NCBI GenBank assembly: GCA_002696035.1
Contig: NZQV01000024.1
Span: forward strand, 19,347-83,346
Length of the DNA stretch: 64,000 nt
DNA from: Balneola sp.
Lineage (GTDB): Bacteria; Bacteroidota; Rhodothermia; Balneolales; Balneolaceae
Reading direction: 5' to 3'
Shown here: piece by piece, positions 36,808 through 44,003 of the stretch
Layout of the letters: each line of letters begins with the position of its first letter
How positions within the stretch are numbered: the stretch's first letter is position 1
Program-made: the position numbers and the translations under genes
Notes under the pieces: generated by a model
What the model was told of the DNA's origin: nothing
Database searches by the model: none
What the model saw: the letters and a program-made list of their open reading frames with translations, nothing else

Positions 36808-36870
36808 AAAGCACAAAGCACAAAGCACAAAGCACAAAGCACAAAGCACAAAGCACAAAGCACAAAGCAC
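36808..36870. repeat. Heptamer tandem repeat AAAGCAC, nine perfect units
   Basis: Nine identical 7-bp units fill 63 of the 73 bp between the 402-aa membrane gene and the next start codon at 36875. The last unit ends four bases before that ATG, so unit number sets the distance between the genes and the leader of the second. Confidence 0.95.
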
Positions 36871-36874
36871 ATTC

Positions 36875-37312
36875 ATGCCTTTAATTACAAGAATATTTAT
36901 AAAAACCGGGATGATCTACTTTGTGATCGCCCTGTTGCTGGGGATCGCACAACAGATAAGTGCCTTTATGTTTCCAAATATTACCGCATTGTTCTGGCAT
37001 TCACTTATGCTTGGCTGGATCACGCAGATCATCATAGGCGTTTCTGTATGGATGTTTCCGGGCAGGGTGAAAGAGGAATCTTTTCAGTATCAAAAATGGT
37101 CGTGGCTAGCCTATGGTTTTCTGAATGTTGGGTTGATACTCAGGCTTATTGCTGAGCCATTTGTGAATACGTCGGAGCTTATGATCTGGAAATACCTGTT
37201 GGTAATTTCAGCAAGTACTCAATTCATTGGAATTGCATGTTATGTGATCGAGATCTGGCCGCGTGTACTTTCAAAAAAACAGCGCCGTAAACAAAGAAAA
37301 GCCACCCGCTGA
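36875..37312 (+). CDS. Four-helix membrane protein, heme-copper oxidase subunit I-like fragment (first)
   Basis: This 145-aa protein has four helices and a basic C-terminal tail (RVLSKKQRRKQRKATR). The central stretch ALFWHSLMLGWITQIIIGVS followed by WMFPGR recalls the H-x-L-x-G-W...G...LPR pattern of small proteins related to subunit I of cbb3 oxidase. The next gene is a paralogue of similar size with the same pattern. The two overlap (TGATG), so they are translated together and may act as a pair. Its function is unknown; a heme-binding NO- or O2-related role is inferred from the context. Confidence 0.82.
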   Translation: MPLITRIFIKTGMIYFVIALLLGIAQQISAFMFPNITALFWHSLMLGWITQIIIGVSVWMFPGRVKEESFQYQKWSWLAYGFLNVGLILRLIAEPFVNTSELMIWKYLLVISASTQFIGIACYVIEIWPRVLSKKQRRKQRKATR

Positions 37313-37716
37313 TGCCACTTATTTCGAGATTGATGATACGGTTATCGCTGGTTTATTTTGTACTAGGAGCTGGCATTGGCGCTCTAATGCTCATCAACAA
37401 AGCCTTTCTGATCAGTCCGATGATCTGGTTCATTTTCCCTATTCACATCGAATTTCTGATCTTTGGGTGGATCATTCAATTTACGCTGGGCGTGGCATAT
37501 TGGATCTTGCCCCGATTTCTGGAATCAAAAGGAAGGGGAAACCCAAAGCTGGCTTGGCTAATGGTTGTCTTTCTAAACCTGGGAATCTTATCCGTTGCTT
37601 TTGCTCCATATGGACTTGGACAAAATATAGGGCTTGCTGGCAGAATATTCGAAACGCTGGCGGTGATCCTATTCATAACCCTGCACTGGAAACGAGTAGT
37701 AACCTACAATAAATAA
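37312..37716 (+). CDS. Four-helix membrane protein, heme-copper oxidase subunit I-like fragment (second)
   Basis: This 134-aa paralogue of the preceding protein starts within its stop codon (TGATG). Both open with MPLI-R and four helices follow. IHIEFLIFGWIIQFTLGVAY plus WILPRF matches the conserved H...GW...G.AY..LPRF block of small subunit I-like proteins, with His near residue 46 as a possible heme ligand. It is the last gene of the Rrf2-RIC module; a TCTGCG/CGCAGA type repeat zone follows. Role unknown, as for its partner. Confidence 0.82.
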   Translation: MPLISRLMIRLSLVYFVLGAGIGALMLINKAFLISPMIWFIFPIHIEFLIFGWIIQFTLGVAYWILPRFLESKGRGNPKLAWLMVVFLNLGILSVAFAPYGLGQNIGLAGRIFETLAVILFITLHWKRVVTYNK

Positions 37717-37854
37717 AAAAATCTGCGGGCCTCAGCGACTAACTCTGCGAAACTCCGCGAGAAAAAAGAAGGTGGATTCAACAAAATTTTCACGCAGAGT
37801 TACGCTGATGGAACTCTAAGTCACGCAAAGACAAAAAGGCCCTTACTATGTATT
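37717..37854. repeat. CTGCGAAACTCCGCGAG / CACGCAGAGTTACGCT repeat zone
   Basis: Short inverted words built on ACTCTGCG and CGCAGAGT fill this stretch after the NO-stress module. It looks like the intergenic repeat common in Bacteroidota genomes. No gene seen. Confidence 0.5.
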
Positions 37855-37896
37855 AATCATTCCCCTTCGGAGTAAACGCCTGAATGCCGGTGGTCT
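37855..37896. repeat. Left copy of 42-bp direct repeat flanking the toxin-antitoxin pair
   Basis: This matches 38635-38676, the end of the glutaryl-CoA dehydrogenase gene, at 41 of 42 positions. Read on the minus strand it still spells the enzyme's last residues [11 protein letters not shown] and a stop (TAA instead of TGA). Confidence 0.92.
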
Positions 37897-38000
37897 AGAT
37901 TTTGCCATCAAATCAACTGTTAATTCTTATCAACCATTTAAAATCGAAATATAAACTACCAAAAATTAGCCGTAGCTACTTCAGCCGCAACGTTTTTTAT

Positions 38001-38375
38001 CTAGAGTGATCTGATTCTGAGCTTCTCTTCCGTAATCACTGAAATATTATTCTTCATTTCAGTAATGTGGTCCTTAAGAATTCTACATAACCGTGTTCTA
38101 TTATTTATACTACCGGAGTCATGAATTCGGACAAGTACTACTCCTGCATGGTTTTTCTTGAGACGGATAACTAATTCCCCAAAATCTTTGTCTTCAGTTA
38201 TGAGTATTGAATCAAGTTCTTGGGTTTTCTTTAGCACTTTTTCGTCATCAATACCGGGTGACTTTTCTAATATGGAATAAACGTTGAATCTCGAATTTCT
38301 TAACTCAACGATAACACGGTAGTCAACACTTTCATCAGCAACTACAGAATGCATACTATCCATCGGAATAGGCAA
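38001..38375 (-). CDS. DUF5615 PIN-like toxin
   Basis: This is a small PIN-fold protein of the DUF5615 family (124 aa from the upstream start; ATGs at 38363 and 38354 are equally plausible, the latter giving MHSVVADESVD). Acidic residues expected at the nuclease site are seen in VVADESVD and ITEDKDFGEL, and VVLVRIHDSGS is a typical later strand. Partners of DUF433 proteins, as here, are taken as the toxins of a type II toxin-antitoxin pair. Its frame overlaps the antitoxin end by about 20 bp or abuts it, depending on the start. Confidence 0.85.
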   Translation of the reverse strand: MPIPMDSMHSVVADESVDYRVIVELRNSRFNVYSILEKSPGIDDEKVLKKTQELDSILITEDKDFGELVIRLKKNHAGVVLVRIHDSGSINNRTRLCRILKDHITEMKNNISVITEEKLRIRSL

Positions 38376-38583
38376 TTTCTGATTTCAGCTGATCAGAAGC
38401 ATAAGCAATACAAGCTTGAACCTGTTCTTTTGAAAGATGAGGATAGGCTTCAAGCAAGTCATCTTCGGACATTCCGTTCCCAAGTTTCTCAAGAACTAGC
38501 TCTACTGAGATTCGGGTGCCTTTTATGACCGGTTTTCCAAAAAGAATATTTGGATCTGTCTCTATGTAATTTTTCCATTTCAT
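38356..38583 (-). CDS. DUF433 antitoxin
   Basis: This 75-aa protein is a complete DUF433 domain (winged-helix-like, often annotated as antitoxin). The motif GKPVIKGTRISVELVLEKL is the signature, with YPHLSKEQVQACIAYA as the second conserved helix pair. It precedes the DUF5615 gene on the same transcript, the usual order for this family. The pair lies between two copies of a 42-bp repeat (37855 and 38635), suggesting that the unit was inserted as a block. Confidence 0.9.
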   Translation of the reverse strand: MKWKNYIETDPNILFGKPVIKGTRISVELVLEKLGNGMSEDDLLEAYPHLSKEQVQACIAYASDQLKSEIAYSDG

Positions 38584-38632
38584 ACTTTAAAATACCTAAT
38601 GGATGTGAAATAATCAGTGTTTGGCAAATTAA

Positions 38633-39841
38633 TCAATCATTCCCCTTCGGAGTAAACGCCTGAATGCCGGTGATCTCTCTTCCGAGGATCAATCCGTGAA
38701 TATCGTAAGTACCTTCATAGGTATTTACGGATTCCAGGTTCATCATGTGGTGAATGATGCGGTAATCTCCGACGATACCATTTCCTCCATGCATATCCCT
38801 GGAAATACGGGCGATCTCCAATGCTTTTCCACAGTTATTTCGTTTGGCAAGTGATGTCATGGACGGATGATCACGTCCTTCGTCTTTTAACTTACCTAAG
38901 CGATAGGCAAGCATCTGCATAGAAGTAATATCCGTCATCATGTTAGCCAACTTAGTTTGTATAAGCTGATTGGCGGCCAGCGGTTTACCAAACTGCTTAC
39001 GATCCATTACATATTGGCGAGCCTTTTGGTAGCAAAACTCAGCAGCTCCAACGGTTCCCCAGGCAATTCCATACCGTGCAGAGTTGAGGCACATAAATGG
39101 TCCTTTCAATCCTTTTATATCCGGGAATGCATTTTCATCGGGGACAAATACATCGTCAAAAACAAGTTCGCCGGTTTCGGAAGCGCGCAGACTCATCTTG
39201 TATTTGGTATGAGGTGCTGAAAATCCATCCATGTCTTTCTCTACCAAAAAACCACGGATCACACCTTCGTCCTTTTCATTCTCTTTGGCTTTGGCCCAAA
39301 CCACAGCTACATCGGCGATGGGGGAGTTGGTGATCCACATCTTGGCGCCGTTCAATTTCCAGCCGCCATCGGTTTTTACGGCCGTTGTGACCATGGAGCC
39401 GGGATCAGAACCGTGATCAGGTTCTGTCAGTCCAAAGCAACCGATCATTTCTCCAGAAGCGAGTTTTGGAAGGAATTTCTGCTTCTGCTCTTCCGTCCCA
39501 AATTCAGAAATAGGGTACATCACCAGCGAAGACTGCACACTCATAAAAGAACGATATCCTGAATCAACCCGCTCTACTTCGCGGGCTATTAACCCATAAG
39601 CCGTATAGCTGGCATTTGAACCTCCATATTCTTCCGGAACAGTGACCCCCAGCAAGCCCATTTCGCCCATTTCCTTCGCAATATCCTGATCAAAATATTC
39701 TTCTGTATTTCCCTTTAAGGCACGTGGCTCCAGCTTGCTCTGGGCATAATCACGGGCCGTTTCCATGATGAGGCGATCTTCCTCATTCAGTTCCGATTCA
39801 AAGAGAAAAGCGTCGTCAATGTTGAATAGATTCTTGGACAT
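38633..39841 (-). CDS. gcdH: Acyl-CoA dehydrogenase, glutaryl-CoA dehydrogenase type
   Basis: This FAD flavoenzyme (about 402 aa from the ATG at 39841) oxidises and decarboxylates glutaryl-CoA to crotonyl-CoA in lysine and tryptophan breakdown. Distinctive for this branch are [19 protein letters not shown] and [17 protein letters not shown]. The catalytic Glu lies in [15 protein letters not shown], as in human GCDH. The FAD-contacting [11 protein letters not shown] segment is present. An upstream in-frame start (39901) would add 20 unconserved residues. The last 42 bp of the gene region are duplicated at 37855, on the far side of the toxin-antitoxin pair. Confidence 0.92.
   Translation of the reverse strand: MSKNLFNIDDAFLFESELNEEDRLIMETARDYAQSKLEPRALKGNTEEYFDQDIAKEMGEMGLLGVTVPEEYGGSNASYTAYGLIAREVERVDSGYRSFMSVQSSLVMYPISEFGTEEQKQKFLPKLASGEMIGCFGLTEPDHGSDPGSMVTTAVKTDGGWKLNGAKMWITNSPIADVAVVWAKAKENEKDEGVIRGFLVEKDMDGFSAPHTKYKMSLRASETGELVFDDVFVPDENAFPDIKGLKGPFMCLNSARYGIAWGTVGAAEFCYQKARQYVMDRKQFGKPLAANQLIQTKLANMMTDITSMQMLAYRLGKLKDEGRDHPSMTSLAKRNNCGKALEIARISRDMHGGNGIVGDYRIIHHMMNLESVNTYEGTYDIHGLILGREITGIQAFTPKGND
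38635..38676. repeat. Right copy of 42-bp direct repeat (end of gcdH)
   Basis: This copy encodes the last residues of glutaryl-CoA dehydrogenase and matches 37855-37896 with a single difference. The interval between the copies is 738 bp and holds only the DUF433/DUF5615 pair. Confidence 0.92.
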
Positions 39842-40004
39842 GGGATTCTGTTTTCTGGTGATTGTGTTTAATGGATAGTACAAAAAAATAAAGAAGGGCA
39901 TAAGGCCCTGCGTGAGTTTTTTAGATAAAAAAAGGTACTGTTATGAATAACAAGTAAAATGTGAATCAAATATTTATATTTGGTTTCCAATTAGAAGTAT
40001 ATGC

Positions 40005-41057
40005 TTAGGCAATACTATCTAGCGTAGCCTCGGCCTTTGGCGTCGGGGCTACTTTGTTATAACCTTCCTGATAGCGTGTGCCATTTTTGTGCAGACTGTA
40101 CATGAGTAGCAGTAATTTCCGTTGAACAGCCACTTGTCCTATCATTTTTGAAGGTTTATTGCGAATCACCCTCCCATAGAACTCTTTGAGGTCCGGATTG
40201 AACCGGCACGCTACCATAGCCGGAAAATACAACGCATTACGGATGTACCGGTTTCCTTTTTTTGAGATACGTGTTTTGCCTTTTACCGAGGTTCCCGATT
40301 CACGCTCAGTCACATCATAGCCGGCATAACTGGCTAGCTGCCGTGTGTTACAGATCCCTTCGAACATTCGGGTTTCGGCCAGAATTACCGCTACGGTCAA
40401 CCGTCCAACCCCTTTAATACTGGCTAGTTGATCCACCCGATCAGACAGGAGCGAATCACTGGCGATGAGCTTCTCGATCTGCTGTTTGCAACGCTCGATT
40501 TGCCGGTCAATCTGTCGAACCAACTGCTTATTACTGGCCAGGATAAACGCCTGTACATTATGTGCCGCCTGTTTGCTATGCACCATATTATTAATGGTGG
40601 TTTTCTGCTCCTGCAACTGAACGTAGTAGCGAGTGAGATTACGAAGTTCGGCAAGCAGCGGTGAAGGCGGCTCCCATGCTCGGTGATCCCGTTCAACCCC
40701 AAACCGAGCCAGCACGCGCGCATCTGTTGCATCGGTTTTGGTTTTGATGTTCAGACTTTTCCCATAATGAGAACTTTTGTTGGGAAGAACTACATGAACC
40801 GTCTTGCCAACCCCATGAAGATGATGGGCCAGATTCTGGTAATACACCCCGGTAGATTCCATCAAAAAGACCAAGGGCACCATGGTATCCACCATAGGCT
40901 TAGCCCATCGAAGCAAGCGGTTAAACCCGCTTTTGGTGTTTATAAATACCTCAACAGGACTTAATTGAATCTCACCATGCTCCGGTTGGCTGGCTAGACA
41001 AGCAGTGAACGTGTCTTTGGAGATGTCGATGCCAATGGCTTGTTTACGAAGTTCCAT
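40005..41057 (-). CDS. IS110 family DEDD recombinase (transposase)
   Basis: This is an intact 350-aa IS110-type transposase. The N-terminal RuvC-like DEDD site shows GIDISKDTF, the Glu in ESTGVYYQ and the TKTDATDARVLARFG pair of aspartates. The C-terminal Tnp20 domain shows SIKGVGRLTVAVILAE, ASYAGYDVTERESGTSVKG (with the catalytic Ser in SGTS) and KKGNRYIRNALYFPA. Such recombinases are guided by a bridge RNA encoded in the element's own non-coding end. The long non-coding stretch lies upstream of this gene, as in the IS110 (rather than IS1111) subgroup. Confidence 0.96.
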   Translation of the reverse strand: MELRKQAIGIDISKDTFTACLASQPEHGEIQLSPVEVFINTKSGFNRLLRWAKPMVDTMVPLVFLMESTGVYYQNLAHHLHGVGKTVHVVLPNKSSHYGKSLNIKTKTDATDARVLARFGVERDHRAWEPPSPLLAELRNLTRYYVQLQEQKTTINNMVHSKQAAHNVQAFILASNKQLVRQIDRQIERCKQQIEKLIASDSLLSDRVDQLASIKGVGRLTVAVILAETRMFEGICNTRQLASYAGYDVTERESGTSVKGKTRISKKGNRYIRNALYFPAMVACRFNPDLKEFYGRVIRNKPSKMIGQVAVQRKLLLLMYSLHKNGTRYQEGYNKVAPTPKAEATLDSIA

Positions 41058-41300
41058 AACGAAGAAGGTTAGATTAGTAGTTGCGTATTGACAACTTCTC
41101 CTTCGTCTACCCTTTTATCTTATCCTTGCTCACCTGTGCCGGCGGCCTTAAGTACTGTCCAGACTCCTGAGAAATAAAATGTGTACGGGCAAACCTTTTT
41201 TACGATATAGCCCGAAGACTTATCAAGCCCGACTCGACCTCGTACACCAGTCAATACGTGATGTATAAACATACAATATACTGACCTTTCAACACGTCTG
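41058..41300 (-). ncRNA. Candidate bridge RNA region of the IS110 element
   Basis: On the minus strand this 240-bp non-coding stretch lies directly upstream of the transposase start, where IS110-group bridge RNAs are encoded. Local stems are visible: 41059-41064 with 41101-41106 (ACGAAG/CTTCGT) enclosing AGTTG/CAACT (41079-41083 with 41092-41096), and CGGGC/GCCCG around 41187-41215. The call rests on position and family knowledge; I did not identify the target- and donor-binding loops. Confidence 0.4.
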
Positions 41301-41303
41301 GAT

Positions 41304-41339
41304 AAAATAAAAGCCTGACTTTGCTACAGAGTCAGGCTT
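41304..41339 (-). terminator. Rho-independent terminator of the fasciclin gene
   Basis: A perfect 10-bp stem, AAGCCTGACT at 41311-41320 with AGTCAGGCTT at 41330-41339. On the minus strand it is followed by TTATTTTATC. It sits 23 bp after the fasciclin stop codon. Confidence 0.88.
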
Positions 41340-41361
41340 AACAGGTCGATTTTCAATTACA

Positions 41362-41769
41362 TCACTCTAACAAGACTTCATCCACAACATGTACGGTTCC
41401 GTTCGAGGCTTCAAGGTTACCATTCGTAATATTGACATCTCTTGCATGCTCTACATCTGCCGCTGCGACCTCACCCTGAAATAAATGCTCGACAAGTACT
41501 GTTTGAAGCCGCTCCTTATCTTCTTTTAGTGTCTCAAGATCTTCTACATGTTCAAACGCTTCATCGGTGGGAGCTAAAACTGTATATGGTCCTTCTTGCT
41601 TCAGCAGATCTTTGAGTTCAGCTTCTTCAAGTAATTCAGCAAAAATGGCATGGTCTTCACTTTCATTAACTACTTCCACCACATCCTGAGCCTCAACAGC
41701 CCCAAGACCAAAGAAGATTGCTATAGCGAAAGCAGTGATTGTCGATAATATATTCTTGAGCACATTCAT
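41362..41769 (-). CDS. Secreted fasciclin-domain protein
   Basis: This is an exported single fasciclin (FAS1) domain, 135 aa. The signal peptide covers about residues 1-27 (ending in VEAQD). The H1-type block GPYTVLAPTDEAFEHV and the end NGTVHVVDEVLLE (H2-type) are both clear, so the domain is essentially complete, though the stretch between them is shorter than usual. Such proteins act in adhesion or are simply extracytoplasmic; no specific role can be given. It has its own terminator at 41304. Confidence 0.9.
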   Translation of the reverse strand: MNVLKNILSTITAFAIAIFFGLGAVEAQDVVEVVNESEDHAIFAELLEEAELKDLLKQEGPYTVLAPTDEAFEHVEDLETLKEDKERLQTVLVEHLFQGEVAAADVEHARDVNITNGNLEASNGTVHVVDEVLLE

Positions 41770-41925
41770 AAGAACTCCTTCTTTTGAATTCAGACTTTAA
41801 CCCTTAATAGTTACTTTCAACAATGCATCACAATTTCTATTGTTCCTTTATAAAGGAATGTTTTACTGCTATTTACAACTTTACGCTCTTTTATATTTAC
41901 TTTCATCAAACAACAAATATATCGT

Positions 41926-42390
41926 ATGGAGATCATTCAAAAAGAAGCATTCTGGATAACTGGATTTGAAGTACAGGCAACCTTTAAGCAGCTATGGAAT
42001 AGAATGCCCGAAGAATGGGATCGGCTATTTGCGAAAGCAGACCTGATTCACAGCCGGAAAACGGACACGTTCATGGATATCAGTTTTGGAAAGAATCAGT
42101 ATGGAATTTATACGCAGTTTATAGGAGCTGCTGTATCCGGGTCGGAAGGTGTGGTTCCTGAGGGGATGCAACGGATCGAGATCTCAGCTATGGAGTGTCT
42201 TCATCACCAGCACACCGGACCTTTGGAAGATATTGCTGATACTTTTGGGAAAATGTACGATTGGGCAAAAGAAAATGACATAAACACCGGAGAATTTAAG
42301 ATTGATGAAGGCTACACTCCTGAAAAAATGAACCCACTCATGAGTTATATATTGAAATTCTACCTGAGTAGAGTCAATAAAATTAACTGA
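41926..42390 (+). CDS. GyrI-like effector-binding domain protein
   Basis: This 154-aa protein matches the GyrI-like/AraC effector-binding fold (SOUL-type beta-alpha repeat) without a DNA-binding domain. Features are KEAFWITGFEV near the start, IYTQFIGAAVSG in the middle and MECLHHQHTGPLEDIADTFGKMYDWA near the end. Stand-alone members bind small molecules or, in some cases, hydrolyse cyclopropanoid xenobiotics. No partner gene suggests a ligand. The fold assignment is moderately sure. Confidence 0.75.
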   Translation: MEIIQKEAFWITGFEVQATFKQLWNRMPEEWDRLFAKADLIHSRKTDTFMDISFGKNQYGIYTQFIGAAVSGSEGVVPEGMQRIEISAMECLHHQHTGPLEDIADTFGKMYDWAKENDINTGEFKIDEGYTPEKMNPLMSYILKFYLSRVNKIN

Positions 42391-42442
42391 ATCATAATCT
42401 GAGGGCTGTTATCTTAAGTCAAAACAAATTAAACCTGATACC

Positions 42443-43222
42443 ATGACAAAACTCATACTATTTCTATCCATTTTTATTTTTGGATTTTCATCAACCACTA
42501 ACGACGCCCTGAGATGGGGACAAAATGGGCATCGCACCACAGGCTACATCGCGGAGCAGTACCTCACTACAGAAGCTGCTGCTGAAGTCAAACGAGTTCT
42601 CGGAAATGAATCACTGGCAGAAGTAAGCACCTGGATGGATGAAGTCCGATCGGATGGCGGCTACGATTACATGGCACCATGGCATTATGTTACCATTCCT
42701 GAAGGGGAAACCTACGAGACGGCAGAAAAAAATAGCGACGGAGATATACTTTGGGCCATCGACAAAGTGGTCACAGAACTTAAGGAAGGTGAACTTTCCG
42801 CCAAACAAGAAGCTGAAAACTTGAAAGTGCTGGTCCATTTGGTTGGAGACCTGCATCAGCCACTCCATGTGGGCAATGGCACCGATCGTGGAGGAAACGA
42901 TGTCCGCGTACAATGGTTTGGAGGAAATTCGAACCTTCACCGTGTATGGGACAGCGAGATGATCGACGATAAGCAGCTCAGTTTTACCGAACTCTCTCGT
43001 TTCATCAACCATACCACGCCTGAACAAGTTGAGGAATGGCAAAGCAGCTCTGTGCATGACTGGGCGTATGAATCTCAGGATCTTCTTCCTCAAGTATATG
43101 ATATGCCTGAAAACAACCGCCTCGGTTATGAATATGCCTACCAAAACTGGGATACGGTTGAGATCCGTTTGCTAAAAGCGGGCGTACGCCTGGCCGGCTT
43201 GATCAATAAGATCTATGGGTAG
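42443..43222 (+). CDS. Secreted S1/P1-type nuclease
   Basis: This is an exported zinc nuclease of the S1/P1 family (259 aa) that cleaves single-stranded DNA or RNA and 3'-phosphates. After a signal peptide of about 22 residues the mature chain begins close to LRWGQNGH, whose Trp and His bind zinc. Further zinc ligands are in STWMDEVRSD, APWHYV, HLVGDLHQPLHVG and the GGND segment. Length is normal. It probably helps scavenge nucleic acids for phosphate or nucleosides. It follows the GyrI-like gene after 52 bp and may share its transcript. Confidence 0.93.
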   Translation: MTKLILFLSIFIFGFSSTTNDALRWGQNGHRTTGYIAEQYLTTEAAAEVKRVLGNESLAEVSTWMDEVRSDGGYDYMAPWHYVTIPEGETYETAEKNSDGDILWAIDKVVTELKEGELSAKQEAENLKVLVHLVGDLHQPLHVGNGTDRGGNDVRVQWFGGNSNLHRVWDSEMIDDKQLSFTELSRFINHTTPEQVEEWQSSSVHDWAYESQDLLPQVYDMPENNRLGYEYAYQNWDTVEIRLLKAGVRLAGLINKIYG

Positions 43223-43229
43223 AGAAGGT

Positions 43230-43504
43230 GGGTGATATAGTGATTGGGTGATATAGTGAAGTCAATAAATACAACCTAAATTTATACCTCTACCTGGTTC
43301 AAGCGTCCGCTTGGTCCATTGTTTTAACAGCTAACTGTCTTCCTAAATCCCGTACCGCACAAGCGGACGCTTGCGCTAGTTCACGGAAATTGTTGTAGCT
43401 GAATCACTCGTTCAAACGGACGCTTGAACCAGGCTAAGTAATCTCACTCTTTATCACCAAGTTACTTAATCACTATATCACCAAACAACCCTTCGCTATA
43501 TCAC
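43230..43504. repeat. 275-bp nested inverted-repeat element
   Basis: Outer words GGTGATATAGTG (43231-43242, and again from 43248) pair with CACTATATCACC (43471-43482) and CTATATCAC (43496-43504). Inside, CCTGGTTCAAGCGTCCG (43293-43309) pairs perfectly with its complement at 43417-43433. In the centre CAAGCG-GA-CGCTTG (43360-43373) is itself a palindrome. No reading frame of note is present. It looks like a small non-coding mobile repeat or a large structured RNA. Confidence 0.75.
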
Positions 43505-43581
43505 ATTTAATTTGGTATTGGTCAGAATTAAGGAGAACTTTGAAGTGCAAATTAAACAAAGGCGACATCGGTATTTTTAAG

Positions 43582-43620
43582 TACAGTATTAATTTCCCTT
43601 CTCTGGTTTGTATAACTAAC
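43582..43620 (+). promoter_or_regulatory. Shared upstream box of cold-shock gene 1
   Basis: TACAGTATTAATTTCCC...GTTTGTATAACTAAC lies 95 bp before the cold-shock start and closely matches 47181-47224 upstream of the second cold-shock gene. It is probably the promoter plus the first bases of a long leader. Confidence 0.55.
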
Positions 43621-43715
43621 ATTTAATTACTCGCAGCCGATTTTTGAAATGAAGTATGACTCTTCTTTTAGACATATAATACGCTGTGCCTGCGAACAAC
43701 ACTTATATTTATATT

Positions 43716-43925
43716 ATGGAATACGGTAAAGTAAAATGGTTCGATACTCAAAAAGGATTTGGGTTTATCAAGCCTGACAATGGTGACAAAGATATTTTCT
43801 TACACCGCAACAACATCGAGAACCTTGGTTTTAACGAAGGTATTGATGACGGTGAAGAAGTTGAATTTCAAATCGAGGAAACTGACAAAGGCCTTAGTGC
43901 TACGGAAGTTTACATTCTCGAGTGA
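43716..43925 (+). CDS. Cold-shock domain protein 1
   Basis: This is a CspA-type RNA-binding cold-shock protein of 69 aa. RNP1 (KGFGFI) and RNP2 (DIFLHRN) are both present in the normal order after GKVKWFD. I chose the ATG at 43716, since the ten residues upstream are not cold-shock-like and lie in the leader. It is about 80 % identical to the second cold-shock protein at 47302, and the two share a box in their leaders. A strong terminator follows at 43948. It acts as an RNA chaperone in the cytoplasm. Confidence 0.95.
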   Translation: MEYGKVKWFDTQKGFGFIKPDNGDKDIFLHRNNIENLGFNEGIDDGEEVEFQIEETDKGLSATEVYILE

Positions 43926-43947
43926 TATTTTCACCTTGTGAAATTGA

Positions 43948-43982
43948 AAGCCTCTCAGATTAAGTTCTGAGAGGCTTTTTTT
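43948..43982 (+). terminator. Rho-independent terminator of cold-shock gene 1
   Basis: A perfect 12-bp stem, AAGCCTCTCAGA at 43948-43959 with TCTGAGAGGCTT at 43966-43977, with a run of seven T overlapping its end. It may also serve the convergent S10 peptidase gene. Confidence 0.92.
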
Positions 43983-44003
43983 ATGCCTGAATATTTTTTC
44001 AGA

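Larger units (their letters stand above)
39902..41350 (-). mobile_element. IS110 family insertion sequence (outer ends not resolved)
   Basis: The transposase at 40005-41057 with its non-coding flanks forms one IS110-type element. Elements of this family lack inverted ends and target duplications, so I cannot fix the limits; the range given is an outer bound between the gcdH start and the fasciclin terminator. The coding frame is intact, so the element may be active. Confidence 0.6.

Noticed and set aside
4190..36870. Tandem heptamers as possible CRISPR arrays.
   Set aside because: The units are 7 bp with no spacers, and no cas genes are present.
36649..36876. Minus-strand frame with repeating LCALCFV peptide.
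   Set aside because: It is only the translation of the AAAGCAC tandem repeat and the reverse of a membrane gene end.
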